From assembly GCA_944392425.1 (NCBI GenBank), contig CALXWM010000007.1, positions 1 to 43,963 of the forward strand: a stretch of DNA of 43,963 bases, written 5' to 3'. The translations under genes and the position numbers were made by a program. The notes under the pieces were generated by a model. It was not told the origin of the DNA. It searched no databases and was given only the letters and a program-made list of their open reading frames with translations. This DNA is from an uncultured Clostridia bacterium (GTDB lineage Bacteria > Bacillota > Clostridia > TANB77 > CAG-508). This document shows, in pieces, positions 1 through 6,818 of the stretch (position 1 is the stretch's first letter; each line of letters starts with the position of its first letter).

Positions 1-1353
1 CCAAACTTAGATGTATACAATTATGTAACACAAAGTGAAGCAAGAGCCTTAGCAGAAGGAATGTATAGCAGTGCAAACTATACAAGTAGTTTACCAAGTA
101 GCTATGCATGGGATACAGCACTACAATTCTTAAAACAAACAGGAAATGAAGCATATTTAACAGACTCAAGTCAAGGAAACTACTATAACACAATGCCAGA
201 AGGAAAAACAGAAGCAGGAAGTGTATTAATAGAAACAGGAAAAACAACACCAGTAAAACACTTATATGACATGGGTGGTAACGTATATGAATGGACAACA
301 GAAAGATATTCAAGCCCAGATGCAAGGAAAGTATCTAGAGGAGGATTCTATGGATTTACTTCTACAGATGAACCTGTTATAGGAAGATTTAGCTCATCTA
401 ACACTAGAGACCAAGCAGTAGGCTTTAGAGTAGCATTATTCTTAGGAACAGTAGATAGTGCACCTAAATATATGGATGACCTAAAAGTAGGAGACTATGT
501 AGCATATACTCCAGGCTCAGAAACAAAAAGCAGTTATCCATTAAAAGCATCAGAAAGTGGATATAGCACAGACCAAACAATTTCAAAAGTAGATAATTTG
601 GGCTGGAGAGTACTAAGCATAAATGATGATGGAACAGTAGACTTAATAAGTAGTAGTTTAGCTTCAACTAATACTTTCTACTTTAGAGGTGCACTTGGAT
701 ATAACAATGGTGTATATCTATTAAATGACATAGCAGCTAAGCTATATAGTAATAATAGTCTAGGGGCAACAGCAAGAAGCTTAACAATAGAAGATATAGA
801 AAAAGGAATGAATGAAGCAGGCTTAGAATATGTTCATAGTTATGAAGGTACAGTAGCATACGGAGAGACAAAAACATTTACAGGTTCATATGCATATTAT
901 CCAAATTTATATGCACAGGAAAACGGCTCAGGAATAAATACGACAACGACGAAAACAGACGGAATAGGACAAAGTGATAGCTATTATACAAGCCCTACAA
1001 CAGAAACTTATAGCCAAGCAAGCACAGAGGGATTAACAGTAACGCAGACATATTATACTAGGTCAATGAATAATAGCTATTATAAAAACAGCACATTTTA
1101 CAGCTTAATCCACGGAGTTTCTGATTACCAATGGCTTGCCTCGCGTTATGTCGATGCTTACTCGCCTTATGCGTACTTCGGGCTTCGCTTCGTGACTAGC
1201 AGTTACTTGGGCGGTTACCGCTTGTTCTTCTCGATCAACTACGCGCACGACATTTCTGGCTATCTCCGCCCCGTAGTTTCTCTAAAATCTAATATCCGAT
1301 TAGGCTCAGGAGATGGAAAGAGTAGTTCTACTGCATACCAGATAATAAACTAG
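1..1353 (+). CDS. Surface protein with FGE-sulfatase-like domain and DGR-type variable C-terminus (5' partial)
   Basis: The frame is open from base 1 to TAG at 1351-1353, so the N-terminus lies outside the window; about 450 residues are visible. The first ~150 residues carry the hallmarks of a formylglycine-generating-enzyme (FGE-sulfatase) domain: GGNVYEWTTER, then SRGGF, then a GFRVAL end. That family has a C-type-lectin fold. A second domain follows (LKVGDYVAY, GWRVLSINDDGTVDLIS, GVYLLNDIAAKLYSNN, LGATARSLTIEDIE) and ends in WLASR...LRPVVSL. This architecture recurs in gut Clostridia surface proteins and resembles DUF6273-type domains (recalled, not searched). The 150 bp from the TGG of WLASR to the TCT of PVVS differ sharply in base use from the rest of the gene and look like a DGR variable region. 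No catalytic role is implied; a displayed ligand-binding protein is the inference. A terminator follows at 1579. Confidence 0.85.
   Translation, partial: PNLDVYNYVTQSEARALAEGMYSSANYTSSLPSSYAWDTALQFLKQTGNEAYLTDSSQGNYYNTMPEGKTEAGSVLIETGKTTPVKHLYDMGGNVYEWTTERYSSPDARKVSRGGFYGFTSTDEPVIGRFSSSNTRDQAVGFRVALFLGTVDSAPKYMDDLKVGDYVAYTPGSETKSSYPLKASESGYSTDQTISKVDNLGWRVLSINDDGTVDLISSSLASTNTFYFRGALGYNNGVYLLNDIAAKLYSNNSLGATARSLTIEDIEKGMNEAGLEYVHSYEGTVAYGETKTFTGSYAYYPNLYAQENGSGINTTTTKTDGIGQSDSYYTSPTTETYSQASTEGLTVTQTYYTRSMNNSYYKNSTFYSLIHGVSDYQWLASRYVDAYSPYAYFGLRFVTSSYLGGYRLFFSINYAHDISGYLRPVVSLKSNIRLGSGDGKSSSTAYQIIN
1132..1281 (+). other. Candidate DGR variable region (VR)
   Basis: By hand count only 19 of 150 bases are A (about 13%), against roughly 45% in 961-1020 of the same gene, and G+C rises to just over half. 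Codons fall in two classes. Constant positions use codons without A (TGG CTT GCC TCG CGT, then GTC, GCT, TCG, GCG, TTC, CGC, GTG, TTG, CCC). Nearly all variable positions end in C or T (TAT, GAT, TAC, CCT, ACT, AGC, GGC, ATC, AAC, CAC, GAC, ATT and so on). This is what adenine-specific mutagenesis of AAY codons in a template repeat produces. Arginine is AGA/AGG at every site upstream in this gene but CGT/CGC at all four sites inside. The region lies at the C-terminal end of a C-type-lectin-type protein, the usual DGR target. The 5' limit is approximate. Confidence 0.8.
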
Positions 1354-1371
1354 TGTATGCAGAGTAAAGAG

Positions 1372-1401
1372 CGGCCTGTAAGGCCTTAGGTCTTACAGCC
1401 G
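1372..1401. repeat. GC-containing hairpin downstream of the variable region
   Basis: CTGTAAG (1376-1382) pairs perfectly with CTTACAG (1392-1398) around a 9-nt loop, and the stem extends with CGG/CCG across a one-base bulge. There is no T-run behind it, so it is not a canonical terminator. It lies 18 nt after the stop codon and about 90 nt after the variable region. Some DGRs need a hairpin/cruciform just 3' of the VR for homing; here the distance is larger, so that role is only a possibility. Confidence 0.5.
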
Positions 1402-1418
1402 TCCGTATCAAATAGGAC

Positions 1419-1492
1419 TGTATCAATAGGGACGCTCCTGTTTGACACAAACAGTGTAAAAAACATGTTAAACGGGATGGTTCTAATTGACA
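1419..1492. repeat. Hairpin repeat, GGGACG family, copy 1
   Basis: Left arm TGTATCAATAGGGACGCTCC runs on to TTTGACA; the right arm, read on the other strand, is a diverged copy (TGTCAATTAGAACCATCC, then CGTTTAACA). The arms form an imperfect inverted repeat around a short spacer. The same left arm recurs at 3033 and 8843, and a related core at 35287, 36977 and 43855. Confidence 0.65.
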
Positions 1493-1578
1493 ATCACACA
1501 AGTGCATATACACAATAATAACATCGCTATTTAACGCAACTAAAATTTAAACATGTACCTAGTAAAAATAAATCTAAC

Positions 1579-1635
1579 AAAAAGAAAAGTGATAACAGGG
1601 CAAATAATACCTTATGTCACTTTTCTTTTTTCTAT
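1579..1635 (+). terminator. Rho-independent terminator after the surface protein gene
   Basis: AAAAAGAAAAGTGA (1579-1592) pairs with TCACTTTTCTTTTT (1617-1630), a 14-bp perfect stem with a 24-nt loop followed by more T. The A-rich 5' side means it could also work on the opposite strand. Confidence 0.7.
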
Positions 1636-1669
1636 TTATAATTTTTTATTTTCTATATTATTTCGTCAT

Positions 1670-1758
1670 ATTTGTCGTATTTTGTCGAAAGAAGTCAACG
1701 AAAAAGTGAAATAAATTTGTTGAAATATATTGACATAAAAAATTAAAGAATGTAAAAT
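1670..1758 (+). promoter_or_regulatory. Promoter segment with Spo0A-box-like site, copy A of an 89-bp direct repeat
   Basis: TTGACA (1730-1735), a 17-nt spacer and TAAAAT (1753-1758) make a near-consensus sigma-A promoter. Upstream is TTTTGTCGAAA, containing TGTCGAA (1683-1689), an exact match to the Spo0A-box core, next to a one-mismatch copy (TTTGTCGTAT at 1671) and another (TTTGTTGAAA at 1716) overlapping the -35. The whole segment aligns without gaps to 3093-3181. The next gene starts about 340 nt downstream, so the transcript would have a long leader. Spo0A control is inference from motif only. Confidence 0.6.
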
Positions 1759-2053
1759 ATAACCATAAATTTTAATCAAAAAATTAATTTCAAAATTAAT
1801 TTATTCTAAATTTTTTCAATAAAGCAAAAATCATTTCAAAAGGAGGTGAACTTTTAAGCAAAGGACAAAAAATTAATTATAAAAGATAAAATTTATAATA
1901 TACTAAATTTGTATCAAATAATTTCGTTTGACAAGTTTACTTATTTTAATTCAATATATTTTATATCTATGTTATATCAAATATGCAGAAACAAAGAAAA
2001 TAAAGAAAAATATAAATAGAGAAAAAATAAAAATAAATAAAAATTAAAAGTAG
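1759..2053 (+). other. AT-rich leader with no gene; orphan ribosome-binding motif
   Basis: Nothing in this stretch reads as a gene. It contains AAAGGAGGTGA at about 1839-1849, an excellent Shine-Dalgarno sequence, but the only codons after it (GTG AAC TTT TAA) close at once. It may be a relic of a lost gene start. TTTGACA near 1929 has no convincing -10 partner. Confidence 0.4.
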
Positions 2054-2082
2054 TTGAAAAATCGATAATTATTTGATACAAT
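2054..2082 (+). promoter_or_regulatory. Gene-proximal promoter of the first nuclease gene
   Basis: TTGAAA (2054-2059), 17 nt, TACAAT (2077-2082). The -10 ends only 15 nt before the ATG at 2098, so transcription from here would give a leader of about 9 nt starting at or inside the GGAG ribosome site. Confidence 0.5.
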
Positions 2083-2097
2083 AGAAACGGAGAAAAC

Positions 2098-2895
2098 ATG
2101 TCAAATATTAAAGTAAACAAAGTTGACGCACCACTTTTAGATGATTATGTCTTTAAGCGTACATTTACAAGGGATGATCCAAATGGAATACTTAAAGATT
2201 TTTTAGAAGCAGTATTAAAAATAAAAATACATAATGTACAAGTATTAAATGCAGAAATACCAAAGGACTTATTAGACGAAAGAGGAAGCGTTTTAGATGT
2301 TAGAGCGGAGTTAGACAATAATAGAATTGTCGATATCGAGATGCAATTAAATGATGAAGGCAACATAGATAAACGCAGTTCTGTGTATATGAGCAAAAAC
2401 ATAGCTACTCAAATAAAGACAAGTGAAGACTACAAAGGCTTAAAACCATCAATAGTGATAAACATTTTAAATTTTAATAGATATAAGAGAAATAGTTATC
2501 ACTCAGTGGCACATATGAAATTTGAAAAAACAAGCCAAGAGGAATATGTAGACTTAGGTTATAAGAGAGAGGATGAATTAGCTACAAATGTATTAGAAAT
2601 GCATTTTATAGAATTGCCAAAGTTTATAAAAAAGAATCCAGAAATAAAGACCAAGTTAGATGAATGGCTGTGGCTTATAGTAGGAAGGGAGGATAAAGTA
2701 GAAATGTCAAAGTTAGATAATCCAGAAGTAAAAAAAGCGATGAAGTTGGTAGATGAAATAATGGCAGATCCAAAAGAAAGAGAAATAATCGAAGCAAGAG
2801 CAATGGCAAAGTTTAACTATGACAGTGGAGTTGCATATGCAAAAGAACAAGGAAAGAAAGAGCGGATTAAAGGAAGGAAAAAAGCAACGGAATAG
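2098..2895 (+). CDS. PD-(D/E)XK nuclease family (Rpn/PDDEXK_2) protein, C-terminus frameshifted
   Basis: The protein belongs to the PDDEXK_2 / Rpn group (recombination-promoting nuclease, often annotated as a putative transposase). Visible signs are the N-terminal DDYVFKRTFT, a LDVRAELDNNRIVDIEMQ core holding the likely metal-binding Asp and the E-x-Q of the nuclease fold, and then YMSKNIATQIK and the HFIELPKF segment. The start is ATG 2098 behind ACGGAG. The family usually ends in a charged linker plus a short helix-turn-helix-like tail. Here the reading frame stops at 2895 inside the linker (GKKERIKGRKKATE), while the expected tail lies in the -1 frame at 2883-3023. The break sits at a run of six A (2878-2883). 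A 288-residue paralogue follows at 3411. The role in the cell is not established; DNA cleavage is inferred from the fold. Confidence 0.8.
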   Translation: MSNIKVNKVDAPLLDDYVFKRTFTRDDPNGILKDFLEAVLKIKIHNVQVLNAEIPKDLLDERGSVLDVRAELDNNRIVDIEMQLNDEGNIDKRSSVYMSKNIATQIKTSEDYKGLKPSIVINILNFNRYKRNSYHSVAHMKFEKTSQEEYVDLGYKREDELATNVLEMHFIELPKFIKKNPEIKTKLDEWLWLIVGREDKVEMSKLDNPEVKKAMKLVDEIMADPKEREIIEARAMAKFNYDSGVAYAKEQGKKERIKGRKKATE

Positions 2896-3023
2896 ATGAT
2901 GGCAGAAAAGCCGAGAAAAAAGATAATGCCAAAAGGATGAAAGAACTAAAAATGTCCGATGAACAAATTTGCCAAATATTAAATATAACAGAAGAAGAAT
3001 TAAAAAAGCTAATTGAAGAATAA
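2883..3023 (+). pseudogene. Out-of-frame C-terminal tail of the first nuclease gene
   Basis: Read from AGC 2883 to TAA 3021-3023, this frame gives SNGIDDGRKAEKK, then RMKELKMSDEQICQILNI, then TEEELKKLIEE. That matches the tail of the intact paralogue at 3411 (RLRKHGMSNKEISKMMEI, then NLTEVEKVI). One extra A in the A6 run at 2878-2883, or a -1 slip there, would join it to the upstream frame. Confidence 0.75.
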
Positions 3024-3032
3024 TTGAGTTTA

Positions 3033-3062
3033 TGTCAATAGGAACGCTCCTTTTTGACACAA
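3033..3062. repeat. Hairpin repeat, GGGACG family, half copy 2
   Basis: TGTCAATAGGAACGCTCC runs on to TTTTTGACAC, nearly identical to the left arms at 1419 and 8843. A matching right arm is not recognisable, so this is a half or decayed copy. It begins 10 nt after the stop of the shifted tail. Confidence 0.6.
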
Positions 3063-3092
3063 ACACGATCCGAAAAATAGTTATTTAGTTCA

Positions 3093-3181
3093 ATTTGTCG
3101 TATTTTGTCGAAAGAAGTCGACGAAAAAGTGAAATGAATTTATCGAAATATATTGACATAATAAGTAAAAGAGTATAAACT
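3093..3181 (+). promoter_or_regulatory. Promoter segment with Spo0A-box-like site, copy B of the 89-bp direct repeat
   Basis: TTGACA (3153-3158), 17 nt, TAAACT (3176-3181). TGTCGAA is at 3106-3112, and TTTATCGAAA overlaps the region before the -35. Gapless alignment with 1670-1758 shows that the promoter was duplicated with the nuclease gene. About 230 nt of AT-rich sequence with no visible gene separate it from the ATG at 3411. Confidence 0.6.
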
Positions 3182-3368
3182 ATAAACAATTAATAAATTT
3201 TGAAAAAATTTATTTCTAAAATGATTAGTTATATAGTTTACATTAAAAAATATAACCCAAAATTAAACATTTTTATATTTATCAAATCAAAAGTACTTTT
3301 GTATCTTAAAATTTCACAAAAAAAATCAAAATGAAATTATAGTAAAATAAAATACTTTCGAAATATCG

Positions 3369-3397
3369 TTGTATTTTGATTTCTATTTTGCTATAAT
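3369..3397 (+). promoter_or_regulatory. Gene-proximal promoter of the second nuclease gene
   Basis: TTGTAT (3369-3374), 17 nt, TATAAT (3392-3397), a perfect -10. The ATG at 3411 is 13 nt downstream, so transcripts from here would be nearly leaderless. The -10 overlaps an in-frame ATG at 3396, which argues that translation starts at 3411. Confidence 0.55.
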
Positions 3398-3410
3398 GGA
3401 AAGGAGCAAG

Positions 3411-4277
3411 ATGGAAGAGATTCCAAGTAATATAAAAAACTTTCCACTATTGAATGATGTTATTTTCAAAAGAGTATTTACTAAAAAAGAAAAGAGTGGA
3501 ATATTAGAAGACTTCTTAAGCTCAATCTTAAAGATAAAAATTAAGAAGACAATAGTAAAAAATGCAGAAATACCCAAAGATGCATTAAAAGAAAAATTAA
3601 GTGTATTAGATATTAGAGCAGAAACCGATAATAACAAAATAATTGATTTAGAAATGCAGGTAAAAAATAAGTACAATACAAAGCAAAGAGGAGTTTACTA
3701 CATGAGCAAAAACATAGCTACACAATTATTTGTAGGAGGGCATTATCAAGATATAAAGCCTTCTGTAGTAATACTAATATTAAATTACAATTTATATAAA
3801 GTAAATTCATACCATGTAATAGCACATATGAAATTGGAAAAAACAAGAGATGAAAATTACATAAACTTAGGCTACACGAACGAAGAAAAAGAGGCAACAG
3901 ATATGCTTGAAATGCATATTATAGAATTACCTAAATATAGAAGGAAAAAAGGTAAAACTTATACTAAAAAAGAACAATGGCTTAGCTTAATTGCTGGCGG
4001 GAAGGAGAAAAAAATGGCAAGATTAGATGAACCTAAAGTAAAGGAAGCACTAAAGTTAGTAGAGGAAGTACTAGCAGATTCAAAAGAGAGAGATTTATAC
4101 GAAAGCAGAAAGTTAGCTAAATACGATAGGTATTGTGTGAGAAAACATGGAATCGAGGAAGGAAAAAATAGTGAAAGACGCAAAATTATAAAAAGATTAA
4201 GGAAACATGGAATGTCAAATAAAGAAATTAGCAAAATGATGGAAATTAATCTTACAGAAGTAGAAAAAGTAATTTAA
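3411..4277 (+). CDS. PD-(D/E)XK nuclease family (Rpn/PDDEXK_2) protein, intact
   Basis: A 288-residue paralogue of the gene at 2098, with the same order of motifs: LLNDVIFKRVFT, SVLDIRAETDNNKIIDLEMQ (nuclease core with Asp and E-x-Q), YYMSKNIATQLF, HMKLEKTRDENY and HIIELPKY. The C-terminus is complete: a charged linker, then RLRKHGMSNKEISKMMEI and LTEVEKVI, a probable helix-turn-helix-like tail. The frame is open upstream to TTG 3369, but ATG 3411 is chosen because AAGGAG (3401-3406) lies just before it and the earlier ATG falls inside a -10 box. Members of this family are mobile or recombination-associated nucleases; no terminal inverted repeats that would make this a unit transposon are seen. 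Confidence 0.82.
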   Translation: MEEIPSNIKNFPLLNDVIFKRVFTKKEKSGILEDFLSSILKIKIKKTIVKNAEIPKDALKEKLSVLDIRAETDNNKIIDLEMQVKNKYNTKQRGVYYMSKNIATQLFVGGHYQDIKPSVVILILNYNLYKVNSYHVIAHMKLEKTRDENYINLGYTNEEKEATDMLEMHIIELPKYRRKKGKTYTKKEQWLSLIAGGKEKKMARLDEPKVKEALKLVEEVLADSKERDLYESRKLAKYDRYCVRKHGIEEGKNSERRKIIKRLRKHGMSNKEISKMMEINLTEVEKVI

Positions 4278-4436
4278 TAAAAAGTATGTAAGGTACTATT
4301 AGCAGATAGTAGGCAAATCAAATATGATACAATCAAGAAAAAGCAAGGAGTAAAAAATGATGACAAAAATCGCTGAAACCCTTGGGGATGTATATATATC
4401 GTAAGATTTAATAAAATAAACTTATGTTAACATAGT

Positions 4437-4487
4437 AAAGCTATGTATTTTAAGCAAACAAAAAATGCTTAAAGTACATAGCTTTTA
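4437..4487 (+). terminator. Strong hairpin, probable terminator
   Basis: 4437-4456 (AAAGCTATGTATTTTAAGCA) pairs with 4466-4485 over 20 bp with a single G-T mismatch and a 9-nt A-rich loop, followed by a short T stretch. It separates the nuclease genes from the surface-protein remnant. Confidence 0.6.
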
Positions 4488-4526
4488 TTGCCTAAGTATA
4501 AAAATATAGAAAGGAGTTTTTATAAC

Positions 4527-4778
4527 ATGAAAAATTCAAATAAGAAGAAGAAAATAATTGGAGCAATTGCAATAATGTTAATTTTAATTATATTAACAAT
4601 AATAATAACAACAAATGTGGTAAAAAATAATGGATTAAATAATGGACAATACTTAGCAACAGCAAATGCAAATTCAAATCTTGTTGCACAATATATCAAA
4701 TCTGGTATAACTAAAGCTAAAACTAAAGCTAAAACAGTAAAAAATTATCTATTGATTTACTCCAAAATTATGATATAA
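4527..4778 (+). pseudogene. Truncated N-terminus of a surface protein (83 codons)
   Basis: ATG 4527 follows AAGGAG at 4511-4516. The product starts with a Lys-rich stretch (KNSNKKKKIIG), one membrane segment (IAIMLILIILTIIITTNVV), then NNGQYLATANANSNLVAQY and IKSGIT. I recall this as the export/anchor beginning of the large FGE-domain surface proteins of gut Clostridia, where KxGIT leads into the extracellular part. Here it runs into a tandem 12-bp repeat (KAKTKAK) and stops within the promoter of rpiA. It is best read as a remnant left by deletion of the body of such a gene, possibly a paralogue of the gene at 1-1353 whose own N-terminus is outside the window. An expressed small membrane protein cannot be excluded. 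Confidence 0.5.
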
Positions 4779-4779
4779 T
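4752..4779 (+). promoter_or_regulatory. Promoter of rpiA
   Basis: TTGATT (4752-4757), 16 nt, TATAAT (4774-4779), 35 nt before the rpiA start. It overlaps the last codons of the truncated gene upstream. Confidence 0.5.
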
Positions 4780-4814
4780 TATCCAAAGTTATAAAGTTAA
4801 TATGGAGGAGACAA

Positions 4815-5534
4815 ATGAATAATAATGAGGATATAAAAAGTAGTTCAAACACTAATTTAAATAGTAACGAAAATAATGCATTTACAATAGATATAGAAAA
4901 AATTGAAAATAAAGAAGCAAAGGTTGCTTTAGCAAAAAAAGTATTAGATAAAGTAAAAGATGGCCAAACCATAGGATTTGGCTCAGGCACAACATCATAC
5001 ATTACAGCTATAGAAATTGGAGAAAAAGTAAAAAAAGAGCATTTAAATATAATAGCAGTGCCAACATCAAATGAAATAAAAAGTGTATGTGAAAAATATG
5101 GTATAAAAATAGGCAACTTAATAGAAAATGAGTTGGATTGGGCCTTTGATGGTGCGGACGAAGTAGAACTTAAAGGAAAGTGGCTTATAAAAGGCAAAGG
5201 TAAAGCTATGTTTAAAGAAAAGCTAAACATTATAGCTTCTCCAAAAACATACATACTAGTGGATAACACAAAAATAGTAGATTATTTAGGCCAAAAATGC
5301 AAAGTGCCAATAGAGGTATTTCCACAAGCATTAAAATATGTATCAAGTGAGCTAGAAAAGTTAGGAGCTAAAGATATAACTTATAGAGGATTTACAGAAA
5401 ACAACAATGGCATTTTAGATGTAAGGTTTGAAAAAATAGAAAAAAGCTTAGAAAAACAAGTAAAATCAATTACAGGAGTAATAGAATCAGGGCTATTTTT
5501 AGAATATAAAAACATAGAAATTCTTTCAGTTTAA
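4815..5534 (+). CDS. rpiA: Ribose-5-phosphate isomerase A
   Basis: Cytoplasmic enzyme of the non-oxidative pentose phosphate pathway, interconverting ribose 5-phosphate and ribulose 5-phosphate. Family motifs are clear: GFGSGTT (54-60, phosphate loop), FDGADEV (111-117, with the paired catalytic Asp residues), then IKGKGKAMFKEK (125-136) in place of the usual KGGGGALLREK. This keeps the Lys and the catalytic Glu but replaces the glycines with Lys. PIEVFPQALKYV follows. The 239-residue length includes about 25 extra N-terminal residues rich in Asn/Ser that are not part of the enzyme. Start ATG 4815 has GGAGGAG just upstream. It is a single-gene unit with its own promoter (4752) and terminator (5537). 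Confidence 0.93.
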   Translation: MNNNEDIKSSSNTNLNSNENNAFTIDIEKIENKEAKVALAKKVLDKVKDGQTIGFGSGTTSYITAIEIGEKVKKEHLNIIAVPTSNEIKSVCEKYGIKIGNLIENELDWAFDGADEVELKGKWLIKGKGKAMFKEKLNIIASPKTYILVDNTKIVDYLGQKCKVPIEVFPQALKYVSSELEKLGAKDITYRGFTENNNGILDVRFEKIEKSLEKQVKSITGVIESGLFLEYKNIEILSV

Positions 5535-5536
5535 AT

Positions 5537-5583
5537 AAAAAATACAAGTATATCATTTTCCGCGAAATACTTGTATTTTTTTG
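5537..5583 (+). terminator. Rho-independent terminator of rpiA
   Basis: AAAATACAAGTAT (5539-5551) pairs with ATACTTGTATTTT (5567-5579), a 13-bp perfect stem, and the 3' arm continues into a T-run. Confidence 0.85.
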
Positions 5584-5630
5584 CATTTTTTGATATATTT
5601 AGTTGGAAAATAAATTATTTGGAGGTATAA

Positions 5631-6818
5631 ATGAAAAAAATACTCTTTTCAGCATATTCTCTAGACGTTGGAGGAATTGAAACAGCACTTGTTACATTAC
5701 TTAAGTATCTAGTAAATGACTATGACATTACTTTAGTACTTGAAAAAAAGCAAGGAGTATTTTTAGAGGACTTACCAAAAGAAATAAAAGTCATAACATA
5801 TACTCCAAGTAGTCTAAAATTTAAACTTATAAGAAAAGTAATTAATTTTGTAAAACAATTAAGCTTTAAATTAAAATATAAAAATAAATTTGACTTTTCA
5901 GCAGATTTTGCTACATACAGTATGCCTGCATCTTTTGTGGCTAGAACTGCAAGCAAAAACAACGCCATATGGATTCATAACAATTATATGAATTTTTACG
6001 ATAATGATATAAATCAATATAGAAAATTTTTCAAAAGCTTAAAAGTACAAGAATTTAAGAAAATTGTATTTGTTTCGAATTTAGATAAAAAGGTATTTAT
6101 TGCTCAATTTCCTGAGTTAACCAAATCTACTTATGTATGTAATAATCTAATAGATTATAAAAAAATACAAAAATTAGCTGATGAAAAAATACCTAATGAA
6201 GATTTGAAAAAGATTTTTGGAGAAGATTACCCTAATATTAATTTAAATAAATCATCTAAAAAAGATGCGGAAAAACAAAGCAAAAAAGAAATAAATGCAG
6301 AAACAAAAGTTCCAATCTTTTTAAATGTTGGCAGACATGATGAAAAACAAAAGAAAATATCTAGAATATTAGATGCCACAGAAAAATTAAATAAAAATGG
6401 TTTTAAATTTAAAGTGCTTTTAGTTGGAAAAGGCACAAATACCAAAGATTATGAAGAAATTATCAAAGAAAAGAAATTAAACAATGTTATTTTACTTGGT
6501 GCTAAGAAAAATCCATATCCATATTTTAAAATAAGTGATAGCTTTTTACTTTCATCACAATTTGAAGGATATCCAGTAGTTTTTGTTGAATCAGAAATAC
6601 TTGGACTTCCTATAATAACAACAAATGTATCAGATAGTAAAAAAGACATTGATGGAATATTTGGACAAGTTGTAGAAAACTCTGAAAAAGGCGTGTATAG
6701 AGGAATGAAAAACTTTTTAGAAAAAGGATTAAAAACAGAAAAGTTTGACCCTGAAAAGTTTAACAAAAATATAATAGAACAGATTAAACAAATCATTGAC
6801 ACAGAGAAAGGATTATAA
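5631..6818 (+). CDS. Glycosyltransferase family 4 protein
   Basis: A 395-residue GT-B fold, retaining glycosyltransferase. The N-terminal half opens with MKKILFSAYSLDVGGIETAL, the glycine-rich acceptor-side start typical of GT4. The C-terminal nucleotide-sugar half has PIFLNVGRHDEKQKK, then LLVGKG, ILLGAKKNPYPY, and the E-x7-E motif in FEGYPVVFVESEILGLPII. It acts in the cytoplasm on a lipid-linked glycan. It is the first gene of a run of sugar-transfer genes; its TAA overlaps the next ATG (TAATG at 6816), so the two are translationally coupled. RBS GGAGG precedes ATG 5631. Donor and acceptor cannot be told from sequence. Confidence 0.9.
   Translation: MKKILFSAYSLDVGGIETALVTLLKYLVNDYDITLVLEKKQGVFLEDLPKEIKVITYTPSSLKFKLIRKVINFVKQLSFKLKYKNKFDFSADFATYSMPASFVARTASKNNAIWIHNNYMNFYDNDINQYRKFFKSLKVQEFKKIVFVSNLDKKVFIAQFPELTKSTYVCNNLIDYKKIQKLADEKIPNEDLKKIFGEDYPNINLNKSSKKDAEKQSKKEINAETKVPIFLNVGRHDEKQKKISRILDATEKLNKNGFKFKVLLVGKGTNTKDYEEIIKEKKLNNVILLGAKKNPYPYFKISDSFLLSSQFEGYPVVFVESEILGLPIITTNVSDSKKDIDGIFGQVVENSEKGVYRGMKNFLEKGLKTEKFDPEKFNKNIIEQIKQIIDTEKGL

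Noticed and set aside
1-1353. Active formylglycine-generating enzyme (sulfatase maturation)
   Set aside because: Only the fold motifs are present in the visible part. No sulfatase gene is nearby and the variable C-terminus points to display, not catalysis.
1670-3181. CRISPR-like reading of the repeated segments
   Set aside because: Only two long promoter repeats, far apart and with a gene between; no regular spacers and no cas genes.
2098-4277. Complete transposon formed by the nuclease genes
   Set aside because: No terminal inverted repeats or target duplications could be found around them. The flanking repeats are promoter-like and in direct orientation.
4357-4404. 15-codon frame (MMTKIAETLGDVYIS) behind GGAG and a GATACAAT box
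   Set aside because: Too short to support; it may be a relic of a lost gene start resembling the upstream nuclease promoters, but no -35 partner or homologue is evident.
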